From Mesorhizobium sp. NZP2077 (GTDB lineage: Bacteria; Pseudomonadota; Alphaproteobacteria; Rhizobiales; Rhizobiaceae): 64,000 nucleotides of DNA. The position numbers were made by a program, and so were the translations under genes. The stretch's first letter is position 1. Every line of letters starts with the position of its first letter. Shown in pieces: positions 9,407 through 17,997 of the stretch. The notes beneath the pieces are model-generated. The model ran no database searches, was not told the origin of the DNA, and saw only the letters and a program-made list of their open reading frames with translations. The stretch spans positions 6,454,001 through 6,518,000 of the forward strand of contig NZ_CP051293.1 in assembly GCF_013170805.1 (NCBI RefSeq), written 5' to 3'.

Positions 9407-9676
9407 ATGATCGACCTGAACGATCTTGGCAATGAGATCAAGAATGCCAGAAAGCAGCGCAAGCTCACACGGGAAAAGCTCGCCGAACTTTCCGGGCTCA
9501 GTCGGGCGAGGATCGAGGCGCTTGAGAACGGCAGGGTATCCGACATGGGTTTCAAAGGCGTGCTCACGCTCATGAACATTGTAGGGCTCGATTTCCGGCT
9601 GACGACGTTCAACAACAGGCGCCCGACACTGGAAGACATCATGGAGGAAGACGATGCTGCGCGTGTGGGTAGGTAG
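9407..9676 (+). CDS. hipB: HipB-type XRE-family antitoxin/repressor
   Basis: 89 residues, a single XRE helix-turn-helix (about 6-62): EIKNARKQRKLTREKLAELS then GLSRARIEALENGR. The ribosome site GAGG is five bases before ATG. The next gene, a HipA kinase, starts 22 bases before this stop, so the two are translationally coupled as in classical hipBA pairs. HipB neutralises HipA and represses the operon; the dyad at 9360-9381 is the probable target. A near-identical gene stands at 19303-19572 without an intact hipA. Confidence 0.88.
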   Translation: MIDLNDLGNEIKNARKQRKLTREKLAELSGLSRARIEALENGRVSDMGFKGVLTLMNIVGLDFRLTTFNNRRPTLEDIMEEDDAARVGR

Positions 9677-10916
9677 CCAGCCAGTCGGCGTCCTGGACAG
9701 ATCCGGCAAGCGTGGCTCGACTTTCGTGTACGATGTGAAGACCGACGGCCGCGACGCGGTGTCGCTCACAATGCCCAAGCGGACCGAATCATGGAATTCG
9801 GAGTTCGGGCTCCTTCCCATTTTCGACATGAACCTTCCTGAGGGGGTACTTGAAGCGAAGATCAGGGCGGCCTTCGCGAAGGCCTTAGGCCACTTCGACG
9901 ACATCGACCTGCTCGCCGTTGTCGGCCGCTCGCAGATCGGCCGTATCCGCTTCACTGGCATGGACGAGGAACTGGTGGAGGATGTCCCTTTCCGAAGCAT
10001 TGACGACCTGCTGCGCGCCCGTCGGGCAGGTGATCTCTATAACGAGCTCCTGGAAACATACGCAGTCCATTCAGGGGTCGCTGGAGTGCAGCCGAAGGTC
10101 CTGGTCAGAGCCAGGGAGGATGGTTCGTCGGACGAACGCCAGTCATTAAGCGTCCGCGGAGCTACCCACATCGTCAAAATGTGGGATCCCGACGAGTATC
10201 CCGAATTGGCTGCAAACGAGTTCTTCTGCCTTATGGCAGCTCGGGAAGTTGGTCTCGAGGTGCCGGACTTCCGGCTATCCGAGGATGGTATGGCTCTCGT
10301 GGTCGAGAGATTCGACCTGACCGACGGCTCGTACTCCGGATATGAGGACTTCTGTGTGCTGAACGGCGTAACCAGCAAGGACAAGTACAACGGAGGGTAC
10401 GAAACAAAGCTCTTCAAGCGAATCAAAGAGTTCGTCTCTCCCGAACATGCCGTAGGGTCATTGGAAGTCGCCTTCCGCCTGTTTGTGATTAACTGCGGCA
10501 TCCGTAATGGCGACGCACACCTGAAGAATTTCGGCGTCGTTTACAAAGACGCGGACAGTCCGGTGCGGCTGGCTCCCGTGTATGACCTCATCACGACAAG
10601 GGCCTATATCAAGAACGATGCAATGGCGCTCACCCTCGACGGTTCCACCGCGTGGCCCGACCGAAAGAGGCTTGACCGTTTGGGCGGCACCCGCGCGAAC
10701 CTGCGACCGGGGCGCGTAGCGGAGATCGTAGAGCAGACCTGCGACGCGCTCTCAGACGTTTCCGGAAGGGTGAAGGCCTATTTTGAAGAATGCCGCTCCC
10801 CTGAGGTCGGCGCAAAGATGCTCAGGGAATGGCAGGCTGGAGTGTGCTCCCTTTGCGAGGGGAAGACGATCCACCTGATGGGGGCTTTAGACGAAACATC
10901 AGCGAAAAACGACTAG
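9654..10916 (+). CDS. hipA: HipA-type serine/threonine kinase toxin (module 1)
   Basis: 420 residues, full length for HipA. The N-lobe domain occupies about 1-110; GVAGVQPKVL (141-150) is the nucleotide-loop region; the catalytic segment is NGDAHLKN (Asp287, Asn292), and VYDLI at 310-313 supplies the metal-binding Asp311. HipA kinases arrest growth by phosphorylating proteins such as glutamyl-tRNA synthetase. All key residues are present, so activity is likely. GGAGG precedes the start and the gene overlaps hipB. Just downstream lies an integrase fragment, and the right-hand duplicate of this gene is ruined. Confidence 0.9.
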   Translation: MLRVWVGSQPVGVLDRSGKRGSTFVYDVKTDGRDAVSLTMPKRTESWNSEFGLLPIFDMNLPEGVLEAKIRAAFAKALGHFDDIDLLAVVGRSQIGRIRFTGMDEELVEDVPFRSIDDLLRARRAGDLYNELLETYAVHSGVAGVQPKVLVRAREDGSSDERQSLSVRGATHIVKMWDPDEYPELAANEFFCLMAAREVGLEVPDFRLSEDGMALVVERFDLTDGSYSGYEDFCVLNGVTSKDKYNGGYETKLFKRIKEFVSPEHAVGSLEVAFRLFVINCGIRNGDAHLKNFGVVYKDADSPVRLAPVYDLITTRAYIKNDAMALTLDGSTAWPDRKRLDRLGGTRANLRPGRVAEIVEQTCDALSDVSGRVKAYFEECRSPEVGAKMLREWQAGVCSLCEGKTIHLMGALDETSAKND

Positions 10917-11060
10917 AATATCAGCTTTTTCACGGCAAATAGAATATAATAGCCAACATTTAAGCTGTTTAGATTGAAGTGCTGCAGACTCCACCGCAGG
11001 CTTCCAGCCGTCGTTCAAGGCCAATTCTCCTAGCATTCAGCCGGCACGGGGCTCGTCCAG

Positions 11061-11243
11061 TTAAAGCGCCGGATCGGGCGCCAGGATCGGCATCGATGGC
11101 GGGATGAGCCTGGGGACGAACTTCTTGCCATCGACCCAGGCATCCACGATGTCGGACCATTCCTGCACCATATGGCGGCGTTGAACTTCATATTCTGCCT
11201 TGTTGTAGACACCTCTCGATGAGCGCCCGTCCTCGTGGGCTAG
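11061..11243 (-). pseudogene. 3' fragment of a P4-type integrase
   Basis: The minus strand encodes the last 60 or so residues of an integrase closely related to the intact one at 21290-22546: LAHEDGRSSRGVYNKAEYE, with the catalytic Tyr, then a tail ending LAPDPAL. Homology stops at about 11243, where an IS481 transposase end begins. The N-terminal five-sixths and the associated attachment site are gone. It shows that a second, older island end once stood here, next to hipBA as in the right-hand copy. Confidence 0.88.
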
Positions 11244-11455
11244 GTGTGGAGCCTCAACAGGTTGTCCTCGGTTAGAGCGAGGCGACTGATAGGTGTTTTG
11301 GACTTTAGGCTCCCGTGGGGACGGTGCCAATTGTAGCGATGCAGCCAGACCGGCAACTCTGCGGCGCGGTGATCTGAAGTCGGATAGGCGATGGCATAAG
11401 CCCTTTCGCGCATCGCCGTCTGGATGAAGCGCTCGGCTTGCTGCCTGCGACCCAC
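11240..11455 (-). mobile_element. IS481-family transposase C-terminal remnant
   Basis: The frame encodes [14 protein letters not shown], then [14 protein letters not shown] and LALTEDNLLRLHT before a stop, which is the characteristic C-terminus of IS481 transposases (rve/integrase-core fold end). Only about 65 of over 300 residues remain and no start or DDE core is present. One side joins the integrase fragment, the other a truncated unknown gene, so the insertion sequence has been deleted internally together with flanking DNA. Confidence 0.85.
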
Positions 11456-11583
11456 AGATCGCCAACACCAGCTTGCGCAGCGGCAAGCGGAAACGCGGTT
11501 TTGTTGTTTCCGCTTCCGGGGAGAAAATCGTAGAGAAGGTCCGCTAGGTCTTCGACCGCCTGGGCTTCACGAAACGACATCAT
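11449..11583 (-). pseudogene. N-terminal fragment of an unrecognised gene
   Basis: Starting at 11583 ([19 protein letters not shown]...) about 44 residues read as a sensible soluble protein start, ending near GVGDLW where the IS481 tail begins. It follows the gene ending at 11590 with a six-base gap, suggesting a two-gene operon cut by the insertion. I do not recognise the family. The rest of the gene is absent from the window. Confidence 0.45.
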
Positions 11584-11589
11584 AACCTA

Positions 11590-11847
11590 CTAGCCCTCGA
11601 GCTCCTTCAACCCCGCATCGAGTTCATCCAGGTGCGGAAGCGCGCGCCAATGCCTCCTGCCGAGGTCTGCCAACAACTCACTGCGGTGAGATCCGACGAA
11701 TGACCTGTCTCCGGAATCGATCGGATACTGACGGAGACAGACGGCCCCTTCACTCAGGTTGGACGGTCGTCCCAGTGAGCCCGCGGACGTGAAAACGACG
11801 GTCGCCGCGATCGCCGACGTCCGGAGGGTCCCGGTCGATGCCGTCAC
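11590..11847 (-). CDS. Small hypothetical protein, possibly a fragment
   Basis: Up to 85 residues, ending RALPHLDELDAGLKELEG. The first 40 residues are Ser/Thr/Ala-rich without obvious structure; the last 30 look like a real helical protein end. It is closely followed by a truncated gene on the same strand. No known domain, and codon use gives only modest support; it may be the 3' part of a longer gene broken upstream. Confidence 0.35.
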   Translation of the reverse strand: MTASTGTLRTSAIAATVVFTSAGSLGRPSNLSEGAVCLRQYPIDSGDRSFVGSHRSELLADLGRRHWRALPHLDELDAGLKELEG

Positions 11848-11919
11848 GAGAGCGGTAAGATCGAACCTTCGTTCTCTACTAAGATAAGGCCCTCAAGGGT
11901 CTAGCAAAATTGTAATCTT

Positions 11920-11950
11920 CGTGCTACATACTTGGTCGATCTGTAGTACG
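11920..11950 (+). promoter_or_regulatory. Dyad operator upstream of second hipBA module
   Basis: CGTGCTACA (11920-11928) and TGTAGTACG (11942-11950) form an inverted repeat matching at 8 of 9 positions, 42 bases before the hipB-like start. This is the expected place for autoregulation by the XRE protein. Inferred from symmetry only. Confidence 0.45.
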
Positions 11951-11991
11951 AAGGTGTCAAAATTCCAACTCCACACAACCCTCCTGCTGCG

Positions 11992-12297
11992 GTGCGGCGC
12001 GCGCTGCGCAAGCTTGGGGCGGACATCCATGATGCCCGTCGACGCCGACGGCTGCCGATGGCGGTCGTAGCCGAGCGCGCCTTCACGTCTCGCTCGACGC
12101 TGCAAAGGGTCGAAGCCGGGGACACCAACGTCAGCGTCGGCATTTATGCGGGCGTCCTGCAGGCGCTCGGCCTCCTCGACGGCCTGAGCCAGGTCGCCGA
12201 CATCAGCAACGACCGCGTCGGTCAAGCGCTCGCCAGCGCCGACCTACCCAAGCATGTCCACCTCAAGCGGCCAACGGGATCGTCCCGCGATGGCTGA
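11992..12297 (+). CDS. XRE-family antitoxin of second HipBA module
   Basis: 101 residues from a GTG start. The helix-turn-helix covers about 8-60: GADIHDARRRRRLPMAVVAE then SRSTLQRVEAGDTNVSVG, unlike HipB of module 1. The reading frame is open upstream to 11947 (…KIPTPHNPPAAV), and related proteins often begin there, but no ATG/GTG/TTG with a ribosome site was found, so the start is uncertain. It overlaps the kinase gene by eight bases (ATGGCTGA), indicating coupling. Confidence 0.8.
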   Translation: MRRALRKLGADIHDARRRRRLPMAVVAERAFTSRSTLQRVEAGDTNVSVGIYAGVLQALGLLDGLSQVADISNDRVGQALASADLPKHVHLKRPTGSSRDG

Positions 12298-13537
12298 CTT
12301 CGAGATCCATATCGATTTGGACGGCCGCACACGCCCGATCGGACTGGCGAGGAGCAATCGCGTCCGGGGCACCGAGACCATCCTCTTCGAGTATGACGGC
12401 GCATGGCTTGAGGACCCGGACCGCTTCTCGCTCGAGCCAGCTCTTGCTCTGACCCGCGGCGCCTTCGCCCCTCCTGCCGGTCTTGCAACTTTCGGCTCTA
12501 TCGGTGACTCAGCGCCGGATACCTGGGGCCGGCGTCTCATGCAGCGCGCCGAACGCCGTCTCGCCGACCGGGAAGGCCGCGCGGTTCGCACGCTTGTAGA
12601 AAGCGACTACCTGCTCGGTGTCGCCGACGAGACCCGGCTTGGCGCACTCCGCTTCCGCTGGGTCGGCGAAGAGACTTTCCAAGCGCCGATCCGTGCGGGC
12701 GTTCCTGCCCTGATCGAGCTTGGCCGGCTGCTCCAGATCACCGAACGGATCCTCCGGGATGAGGAAACGGATGAAGACCTGCAGCTCATCTTTGCCCCAG
12801 GCTCCTCCCTTGGCGGTGCGCGTCCGAAGGCGTCGGTCATCGACCAACATGGCCATCTCTCCATCGCCAAGTTTCCGAAGGAGATTGACGACTACAGCAT
12901 GGAGACCTGGGAAGAGATCGCACTGCAGCTGGCAGGACAGGCTGGTATCGCCACTCCCCAACACGAGCTGATCGATGTCGCCGGTAAGGCGGTCATGCTG
13001 TCGCGACGCTTCGACCGTGATGGTGCGATCCGTATCCCGTTCCTGTCGGCGATGGCGATGATGGGCGCGAAGGACGGCGAGCGGGGCAGCTACCCGGAGA
13101 TCGTCGACGCCCTTGCCGAACATGGCGCCCGGGGGAAGACGGACGCCCACTCCCTCTACCGGCGTGTCGTCTTCAATGTGCTGATTTCCAATGTCGACGA
13201 CCACCTCCGCAATCACGGTTTCCTGTGGCTGGGAAAGGCGGGGTGGTCTCTCTCGCCGGCATACGACCTAAATCCCGTTCCGACCGATCTCAAGGCGCGG
13301 GTGCTGACCACGAACATCGATCTCAACGAGGGCACCTGTTCGCTCGATCTGCTGGAGGCGGCGTCCGAGTTTTTCGCGCTCACCCTGCCGCAGGCGCGCG
13401 CGATTATCAAAGAGGTCGCGACCGTGACCGCGACTTGGCGCGATACAGCCAAGGCGGTCGGCGCTCGATCGGCAGAGATCAGCCGCATGGCCAGCGCTTT
13501 CGAGCATGACGATCTCAAGCGGGCGCTGGCGGTATGA
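12290..13537 (+). CDS. HipA-type kinase toxin (module 2)
   Basis: 415 residues from Met at 12290, inside the end of the antitoxin gene; the frame is open 12 codons earlier. The motifs of the HipA fold are present: GSSLGGARPK (about 171-180) as nucleotide loop, catalytic SNVDDHLRNHGF (Asp303/304, Asn308), and AYDLNP (Asp326). Sequence away from these motifs is unrelated to module 1, so this is an independently acquired system, not a duplicate. It probably phosphorylates a target protein to stop growth when its antitoxin is lost. Confidence 0.88.
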   Translation: MADFEIHIDLDGRTRPIGLARSNRVRGTETILFEYDGAWLEDPDRFSLEPALALTRGAFAPPAGLATFGSIGDSAPDTWGRRLMQRAERRLADREGRAVRTLVESDYLLGVADETRLGALRFRWVGEETFQAPIRAGVPALIELGRLLQITERILRDEETDEDLQLIFAPGSSLGGARPKASVIDQHGHLSIAKFPKEIDDYSMETWEEIALQLAGQAGIATPQHELIDVAGKAVMLSRRFDRDGAIRIPFLSAMAMMGAKDGERGSYPEIVDALAEHGARGKTDAHSLYRRVVFNVLISNVDDHLRNHGFLWLGKAGWSLSPAYDLNPVPTDLKARVLTTNIDLNEGTCSLDLLEAASEFFALTLPQARAIIKEVATVTATWRDTAKAVGARSAEISRMASAFEHDDLKRALAV

Positions 13538-13725
13538 CGAGAACCTTCCTGCACAATTTCGATCCGCCAGCATTCAGCCCTGTCACGGGCGCGACCGTCG
13601 ACCGAAAGAAGGTAAGCTTCACGCTGTTGCTGCGCTTTCCGAAGGAGCGGACCGCGAAAACCCGCCACACACGCGTGACTTGCTTGGAACTTGGAGCGCG
13701 GCCTTGGGATCAAGAACGTCTTTGA
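13534..13725 (+). CDS. Small ORF coupled to second HipA, unknown
   Basis: 63 residues starting at an ATGA overlap with the hipA-like stop (MTRTFLHNFDPPAF...). The overlap suggests a third operon gene, but there is no known domain and the sequence after residue 35 is low in coding character. It may be a truncated gene; IS66 debris begins less than 200 bases on. Confidence 0.35.
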   Translation: MTRTFLHNFDPPAFSPVTGATVDRKKVSFTLLLRFPKERTAKTRHTRVTCLELGARPWDQERL

Positions 13726-13904
13726 CTGCTATCCTCATAGAGAGGATCCCTGCAGAGAAGTATCGCTTCAAGGGCCAGTAGTCATCAGGGGTCGAGCCGC
13801 CAATTACTCAATTTCTTTAGACTTCCATCGGGCATTGATGCAACTTGCACGGAATGTCGAACCTCCGATGTCCCCCGATAGGCGTAACCGCTGTTTTTAG
13901 GCCA

Positions 13905-14110
13905 CGGCCTTGAGTGGCGCAGGGTGTAGGCCCAGGGCAGCAGGTCGTCGAGCTGGCTTTGTGGATGGCCGGCAACGATGCGGGCGATGACGTCAGCGAG
14001 GTAAGCGTACGGGTCGACGCCGTTGAGCTTCGCGGTTTCTATGAGCGAGGCGATGGTCGCCCAGTGCTCGCCACGCACCACCTGATGTCCATTTCGAGTG
14101 ATCTCGCAGC
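13905..14110 (-). mobile_element. IS66-family transposase (TnpC) C-terminal remnant
   Basis: The minus strand encodes GEHWATIASLIETAKLNGVD and AYLADVIARIVAGHPQSQ followed by LDDLLPWAY, the conserved end of IS66 TnpC. About 65 residues survive of over 500. The reading continues past the usual stop. No terminal inverted repeats or tnpA/tnpB were seen, so it is dead debris lying between the HipA module 2 and AbiE operons. Confidence 0.85.
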
Positions 14111-14183
14111 CCATCTTGGCCGCAGTATGGAGCCCAGCTCGATCGCCGCACACATGGGCAGGAGTGCGTGGCCTTGAGTGACT

Positions 14184-14253
14184 GTCCGAAATTTGTAGCA
14201 TTCTTCGGACTATGAGGCTTGCTGATGTCCGAAGCTTGTGGCATATTTCGGAC
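14184..14253 (+). promoter_or_regulatory. Two tandem dyad operators abutting the abiEi start
   Basis: GTCCGAA-N13-TTCGGAC occurs twice, at 14184-14210 and 14227-14253. Arms are perfect and spacers share TTGTxGCAT. Centre-to-centre distance is 43 bp. The second dyad ends at the base before the ATG at 14254; the first ends two bases before an upstream in-frame ATG (14212). No ribosome site fits between, so leaderless translation is possible. AbiEi antitoxins are known to bind paired inverted repeats and repress their operon. Confidence 0.75.
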
Positions 14254-14928
14254 ATGATCACGGTTGCACCCGATACCGACACTCGCACGCGCGTGCTTGC
14301 GCGAATCCTGTCCAAGCCCGACGAGGTGTGGACGCCAGGCGACTTCGCTGATCTCGGCGCACGTGCGGCGGTCGACAAGACGCTGCAGCGGCTGGCTGCT
14401 GCCCAGGAGTTGCGCCGGATCGATCGTGGTCTCTACGACCAACCGCGGACGAACAGCTTGACCGGCCGAGTGACAGTGCCCGACTATCGGGCCGTGATCC
14501 GCGCTGTGACCCGGCGCGACAACGCGCGCGCCGTCATCGATGGCATGACAGCAGCCAACGATTTGGGCCTGACCACGGCCGTGCCGGCAAAGATCGAGGT
14601 GCTAGTCGATGCGCGATTGAAACCGATCAAGCTGGGCACCCAGGAAATCCACTTCAAGTACGCGGCGCCAAGCCGCCTCTATTGGTCTGGCCGGCCGGGG
14701 ATGCGGGTCGTCCAAGCCCTGCATTGGGTGCAGGACATGCTCGCCCAGGAGAGCGAACGAGAACGCATCCGCACGCAATTGCGCCGCCTTCTTGCAGATG
14801 CGAAGCATGGTGATGCCATCCGCGAGGACCTTCGCGCCGGGCTTTCGGCGATGCCGATCTGGATGCAGGAGTTCTTGCGCGAGCTGCTCGTGCCCGATGC
14901 TACGGCCCAGGCAAGCGATGAGCACTGA
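14254..14928 (+). CDS. abiEi: AbiEi-like antitoxin of a type IV toxin-antitoxin system
   Basis: 224 residues from Met at 14254 (an in-frame ATG at 14212 would add 14). The N-terminal winged helix is visible: VWTPGDFADLGARAAVDKTL and LRRIDRGLYDQP, followed by the AbiEi/DUF6088-type C-terminal domain with ARAVIDGMTAANDLGLTT and IHFKYAAPSRLYW. In abiE systems this protein represses the operon and counters the toxin without direct contact. It overlaps the toxin gene by 11 bases. The paired dyads directly upstream support autoregulation. Confidence 0.88.
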   Translation: MITVAPDTDTRTRVLARILSKPDEVWTPGDFADLGARAAVDKTLQRLAAAQELRRIDRGLYDQPRTNSLTGRVTVPDYRAVIRAVTRRDNARAVIDGMTAANDLGLTTAVPAKIEVLVDARLKPIKLGTQEIHFKYAAPSRLYWSGRPGMRVVQALHWVQDMLAQESERERIRTQLRRLLADAKHGDAIREDLRAGLSAMPIWMQEFLRELLVPDATAQASDEH

Positions 14929-15961
14929 CGCTTACGGCCAAATCATTGCCGCGCCACCACGCGACAGGCTCGACCTGTTCCTCGCCACGGCCAATCGCAT
15001 CGGCGCTCCGGTGGGCAATGTGGAAAAGGACTTCTGGGTCTGCTGGACGCTCAATGCGCTCTATCATGAGCGGCCGGCGGGCGAGCCGCGGCTGCTCTTC
15101 AAGGGCGGCACCTCGCTGTCGAAAGGCTATGACCTCATCAAGCGCTTTTCCGAGGACATCGACGTTACCGTGTTCCGCGACGACCTCGAGGAGCCGGCCT
15201 CAGTCGAAGATCTCGAGGCGCTGTCCAATAAAAAGCGCCGCGCCAAACTCGACGCCATTCGAGACGCATGCCGCGCCTATATCACCGGCCCGCTCAACGC
15301 GTTCCTCGCCGCGCAATTGGCGGATGTCACCAATGGGGCGGGGCGCATGGAGGTCGATGACGCCGATCCCGACCGGCAGACCCTGCTGCTATGGTACCCG
15401 GAGGTGGAGCCGCGCGACGGGGCGTATGTTCGACCGGCCATACGTCTTGAGTCGGGCGCGAAATCGGCGCTCGATCCCCACCGGCCGCTGAGAATCACCC
15501 CCTATGTCGCCGATGAGGCCGCGGGGATCGATCTGGTGGTGCCAGAGGTGACGACGATCGAGGCGGCGCGGACGTTCTGGGACAAGGTGGTCATTGCTCA
15601 CGGGTTGCGCCGCTGGTTTGAGCGGCGCGGGGGACTGCGACAGGAGGGCCAGCGGGTGTCGCGCCACTATTACGACCTGCATTGCCTTGTGCAATCAGAC
15701 ACCGGCAAGGCTGCGCTTGCCGACCTCGATCTCGGCGCCGATTGCGTACGGCATGCCCGCATGTTCTTCGATCGCCTGGACTTCGACCTGGCCTCCGCCG
15801 TCCCCGGGAGCTTCGCGATCGAGCCGACGAACAAGATGGTCGATGCGCTCGGCCGCGACTATGCCAACACGACCGCCATGATTTTCGGGGCGGCACCGAG
15901 CTTTGATGATGTTCTGGTCTCTGCCGGAGAGATCGAGAAGGCCCTGAATGCCGGCAACTAG
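14918..15961 (+). CDS. abiEii: AbiEii-like nucleotidyltransferase toxin
   Basis: 347 residues. The DNA polymerase beta-type nucleotidyltransferase motif is plain: FKGGTSLSKG (61-70) with SEDIDV (78-83), plus the family mark EKDFWV (36-41). A later Asp-rich strand (GIDLVVPEV) and RHYYDLHCL fit AbiEii. The toxin is thought to transfer nucleotides, probably to tRNA ends, halting growth or aborting phage infection. The start at 14918 is fixed by the ATGAGCACTGA overlap with abiEi. All catalytic residues seem intact, so the pair is likely functional. Confidence 0.9.
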   Translation: MSTDAYGQIIAAPPRDRLDLFLATANRIGAPVGNVEKDFWVCWTLNALYHERPAGEPRLLFKGGTSLSKGYDLIKRFSEDIDVTVFRDDLEEPASVEDLEALSNKKRRAKLDAIRDACRAYITGPLNAFLAAQLADVTNGAGRMEVDDADPDRQTLLLWYPEVEPRDGAYVRPAIRLESGAKSALDPHRPLRITPYVADEAAGIDLVVPEVTTIEAARTFWDKVVIAHGLRRWFERRGGLRQEGQRVSRHYYDLHCLVQSDTGKAALADLDLGADCVRHARMFFDRLDFDLASAVPGSFAIEPTNKMVDALGRDYANTTAMIFGAAPSFDDVLVSAGEIEKALNAGN

Positions 15962-16446
15962 CGGGCCGGCGAGATCCGTCTGCGGCCCCCATGCGAAATC
16001 GATCGCCTCCCTTCTCGACGGGCTGGCGAAGGTTCTGCTTTGGCAGAGCGAGGCCTTTGCTGCGGAGCAGCCTATGGCTGAACCCAAGGAAAACAACCCG
16101 CTTCCAGCTCGGCAATTATCTTGCCGGTGATCTCGTCGTAGAGATTCGACCGATCGGCGACAGGATGAGTTCGATTGGTCCGGACAGACATTGCGGTTCT
16201 CCGCGACGGGCGCCGAAGGCCTCTCCTTCCGCTTTCAACCCGTCGCGAAAAACCCGCCCCCCCTCTGACTCCCCGGCGGGAGAGCTCCTGCTCTCCCGAC
16301 CAATGTGAAAAAGGGCGTACAAGGCGGAAGCACCGAAATGTCCGTCAGCGGGAATAAGTCAGTTCGGTGCTGGAGCAGGTTCGTGGCCCTGAGACCGGTT
16401 CAACAGGGCGGCCGAAGGAGCATCAGTATAGCGCCGCCGTGAGGCG
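15962..16446. other. Gene-poor stretch between abiEii and the intron
   Basis: No intact gene. Scattered plus-strand readings in different frames (for example AGDLVVEIRPIGDR and SGQTLRFSATGAEG) look like one broken gene, but I cannot name it. The segment 16262-16300 holds a GGCGGGAGAG...CTCTCCCG-type hairpin. Confidence 0.35.
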
Positions 16447-16519
16447 ATCGCGGTAGGGACGCTCATTGCTGAGCGCCCCCCGCACAGATCCGTACGTGCA
16501 GAATTCCCGCATACGGCTC
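16447..16519 (-). ncRNA. Group II intron domains V and VI
   Basis: Domain V reads GAGCCGTATGCGGG - AATT - CTGCACGTACGGATCT on the minus strand, the catalytic hairpin with conserved AGCCG and CGTACGG. Domain VI is a GC-rich hairpin with a GCAA tetraloop (GGGCGCTCA-GCAA-TGAGCGTCCC) and the branch-point A in the 3' arm. Both look intact, so the ribozyme core could still fold even though the maturase is broken. Confidence 0.78.
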
Positions 16520-17997
16520 CTACCTTGGGTGTTTGACGGCGAAGCGGATTGCCGGCCAGGGATGCAGGATTCTTGGTTTCGGAAGCCACCGCGCTGCGAG
16601 CTTTTCCACTCGGGACGTTGACGTCGTGTCCATCTGGCCACGGTGTCTCAGAGCCAGCTTCCACAGGAAGATGACATGCTCCCGAATGCCCGAAGCGATC
16701 GCAGGTTGGCGGGCACCGCGTGATACTCATAGTATCCGCGCACGACCTGCCTGAGCCATTTCGCTTGTTCGCGAATTGGCCGGTTTCTCAACCATCGCAG
16801 CCGGTCCTTGATCTCCCGGAGCTTCGCCCTCATACGGTCGCGGCGGGACTTCCGCAGAAGCATGAAGTCTCCCCGCAGAGATTTGCCGCAGATATGGGTA
16901 AAGCCGAGAAAGTCGAAGGTTTCCGGTTTTCCAAGACCACGTTCCCGACGACGACTGGCCGCGTAGCGGCCAAACATTAGCAGGCGCGTTTTCTCGGGGT
17001 GCAATGACAGAGAGAACTTCTCCAACCGTTCTCGCATCTCGATCTGGAAACGGTGTGCGTCAGCTTCTCGTTCGAAGCCCACCACGATGTCGTCCGCGTA
17101 GCGCACGATGATCATGTTGCCCGTGGCTGACCGCTGTCGCCAGCGGTTAGCCCAAAGGTCGAAGACGTAGTGCAGGTAGAGGTTCGCGAGCAGTGGCGAA
17201 GCCACCGATCCCTGACCCGTTCCCTGTTCAGACGTCGTGACGATCCCTTCTTCCAAAACGCCCGCCTTCAGCCACTTCTGGATGAGACGGATGACGCGCT
17301 GGTCGCCGATCCGATGGTTCAGGAACCTGACCAGCCATTCCTGACTGACCCGGTCGATGAACTGCTGGATATCAGCGTCCAGTATGAAGTTCACCTTTCG
17401 CTTTTCGATCCCGACCGCGAGTGCGTCCAGCGCATCGTGCTGGCCGCGTCCGGGCCGGAAACCATACGAGAACCCGAGGAAGTCTTCCTCGTAGATCGCG
17501 TTCAGCACCGCGACCGTCGCTCTTTGGACAATTTTGTCCTCAAGGGCGGCGATTGCGAGCGGGCGTTGGCGTCCGTCCGGCTTTGGTATGTACTGCCGCC
17601 GTGCGGGGCTTGCCCGGTATGCACCTCTTTGGAGCCTATCGCGCAGATTCTCGATCAGGTGATCAAGGTCCGCTTCGTAGGCTCGCCATGTCAGCCCATC
17701 GACGCCGGGGGCTGCATCACGCCGTAGAGCGTAGAATGCCGTCCTCAACGTTTCTAGATTGAGATGGTGAAAGAGGCTGGTGAACCTCTCCTGCTTCCTA
17801 AGTCTTGCGACTTGCCGTATGCGGTCCAGCGCATGTGACACGCTTTCCCGGTCCTGTGCCCGGCGCGTGGTTTGCTGATCCGCATTTCCCTTGGTCGTTG
17901 CCCTTGGCTCCACCGACTCCGCAGCCGGTTCCCCGGCCTTGTTCGTCAGCTTCATAGCTACTACGGCAACGTCTGACTTCTCACGATCGTTCATCAT
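16520..17997 (-). pseudogene. ltrA: Group II intron reverse transcriptase/maturase, frameshifted near C-terminus
   Basis: The frame from 17997 stays intact for 449 residues: RT domain (about 65-330) with RPLAIAALEDKIVQ, the DAD of motif 3, GTGQGSVASPLLANLYLH and the catalytic VRYADDIVVGF, then the start of the maturase X domain. At about 16682 one C is missing: the sequence reads GCATTCGGGAG where GCATTCCGGGAG would continue AFREHVIFLWKLALRHR. The shifted frame then gives LAARWLPKPRILHPWP and ends at a proper stop (16520-16522). About 55 residues of X/DNA-binding domain are thus out of frame. Either recent decay or a sequencing error. Confidence 0.85.

Larger units (their letters stand above)
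8749..9737 (+). repeat. Left copy of a ~1-kb duplicated block (AlpA - spacer - hipB - start of hipA)
   Basis: This stretch matches 18680-19635 in the same orientation, about 9.9 kb away. The match begins inside the AlpA gene, runs through the 450-base spacer and hipB, and continues about 80 bases into hipA. A further piece matches across a gap: left 10074-10160 with right 19635-19710. Spacer length differs by about 35 bases, partly because the 12-bp repeat has three units here and one in the right copy. Identity is high by eye but not complete, so the duplication is not recent. Confidence 0.85.
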
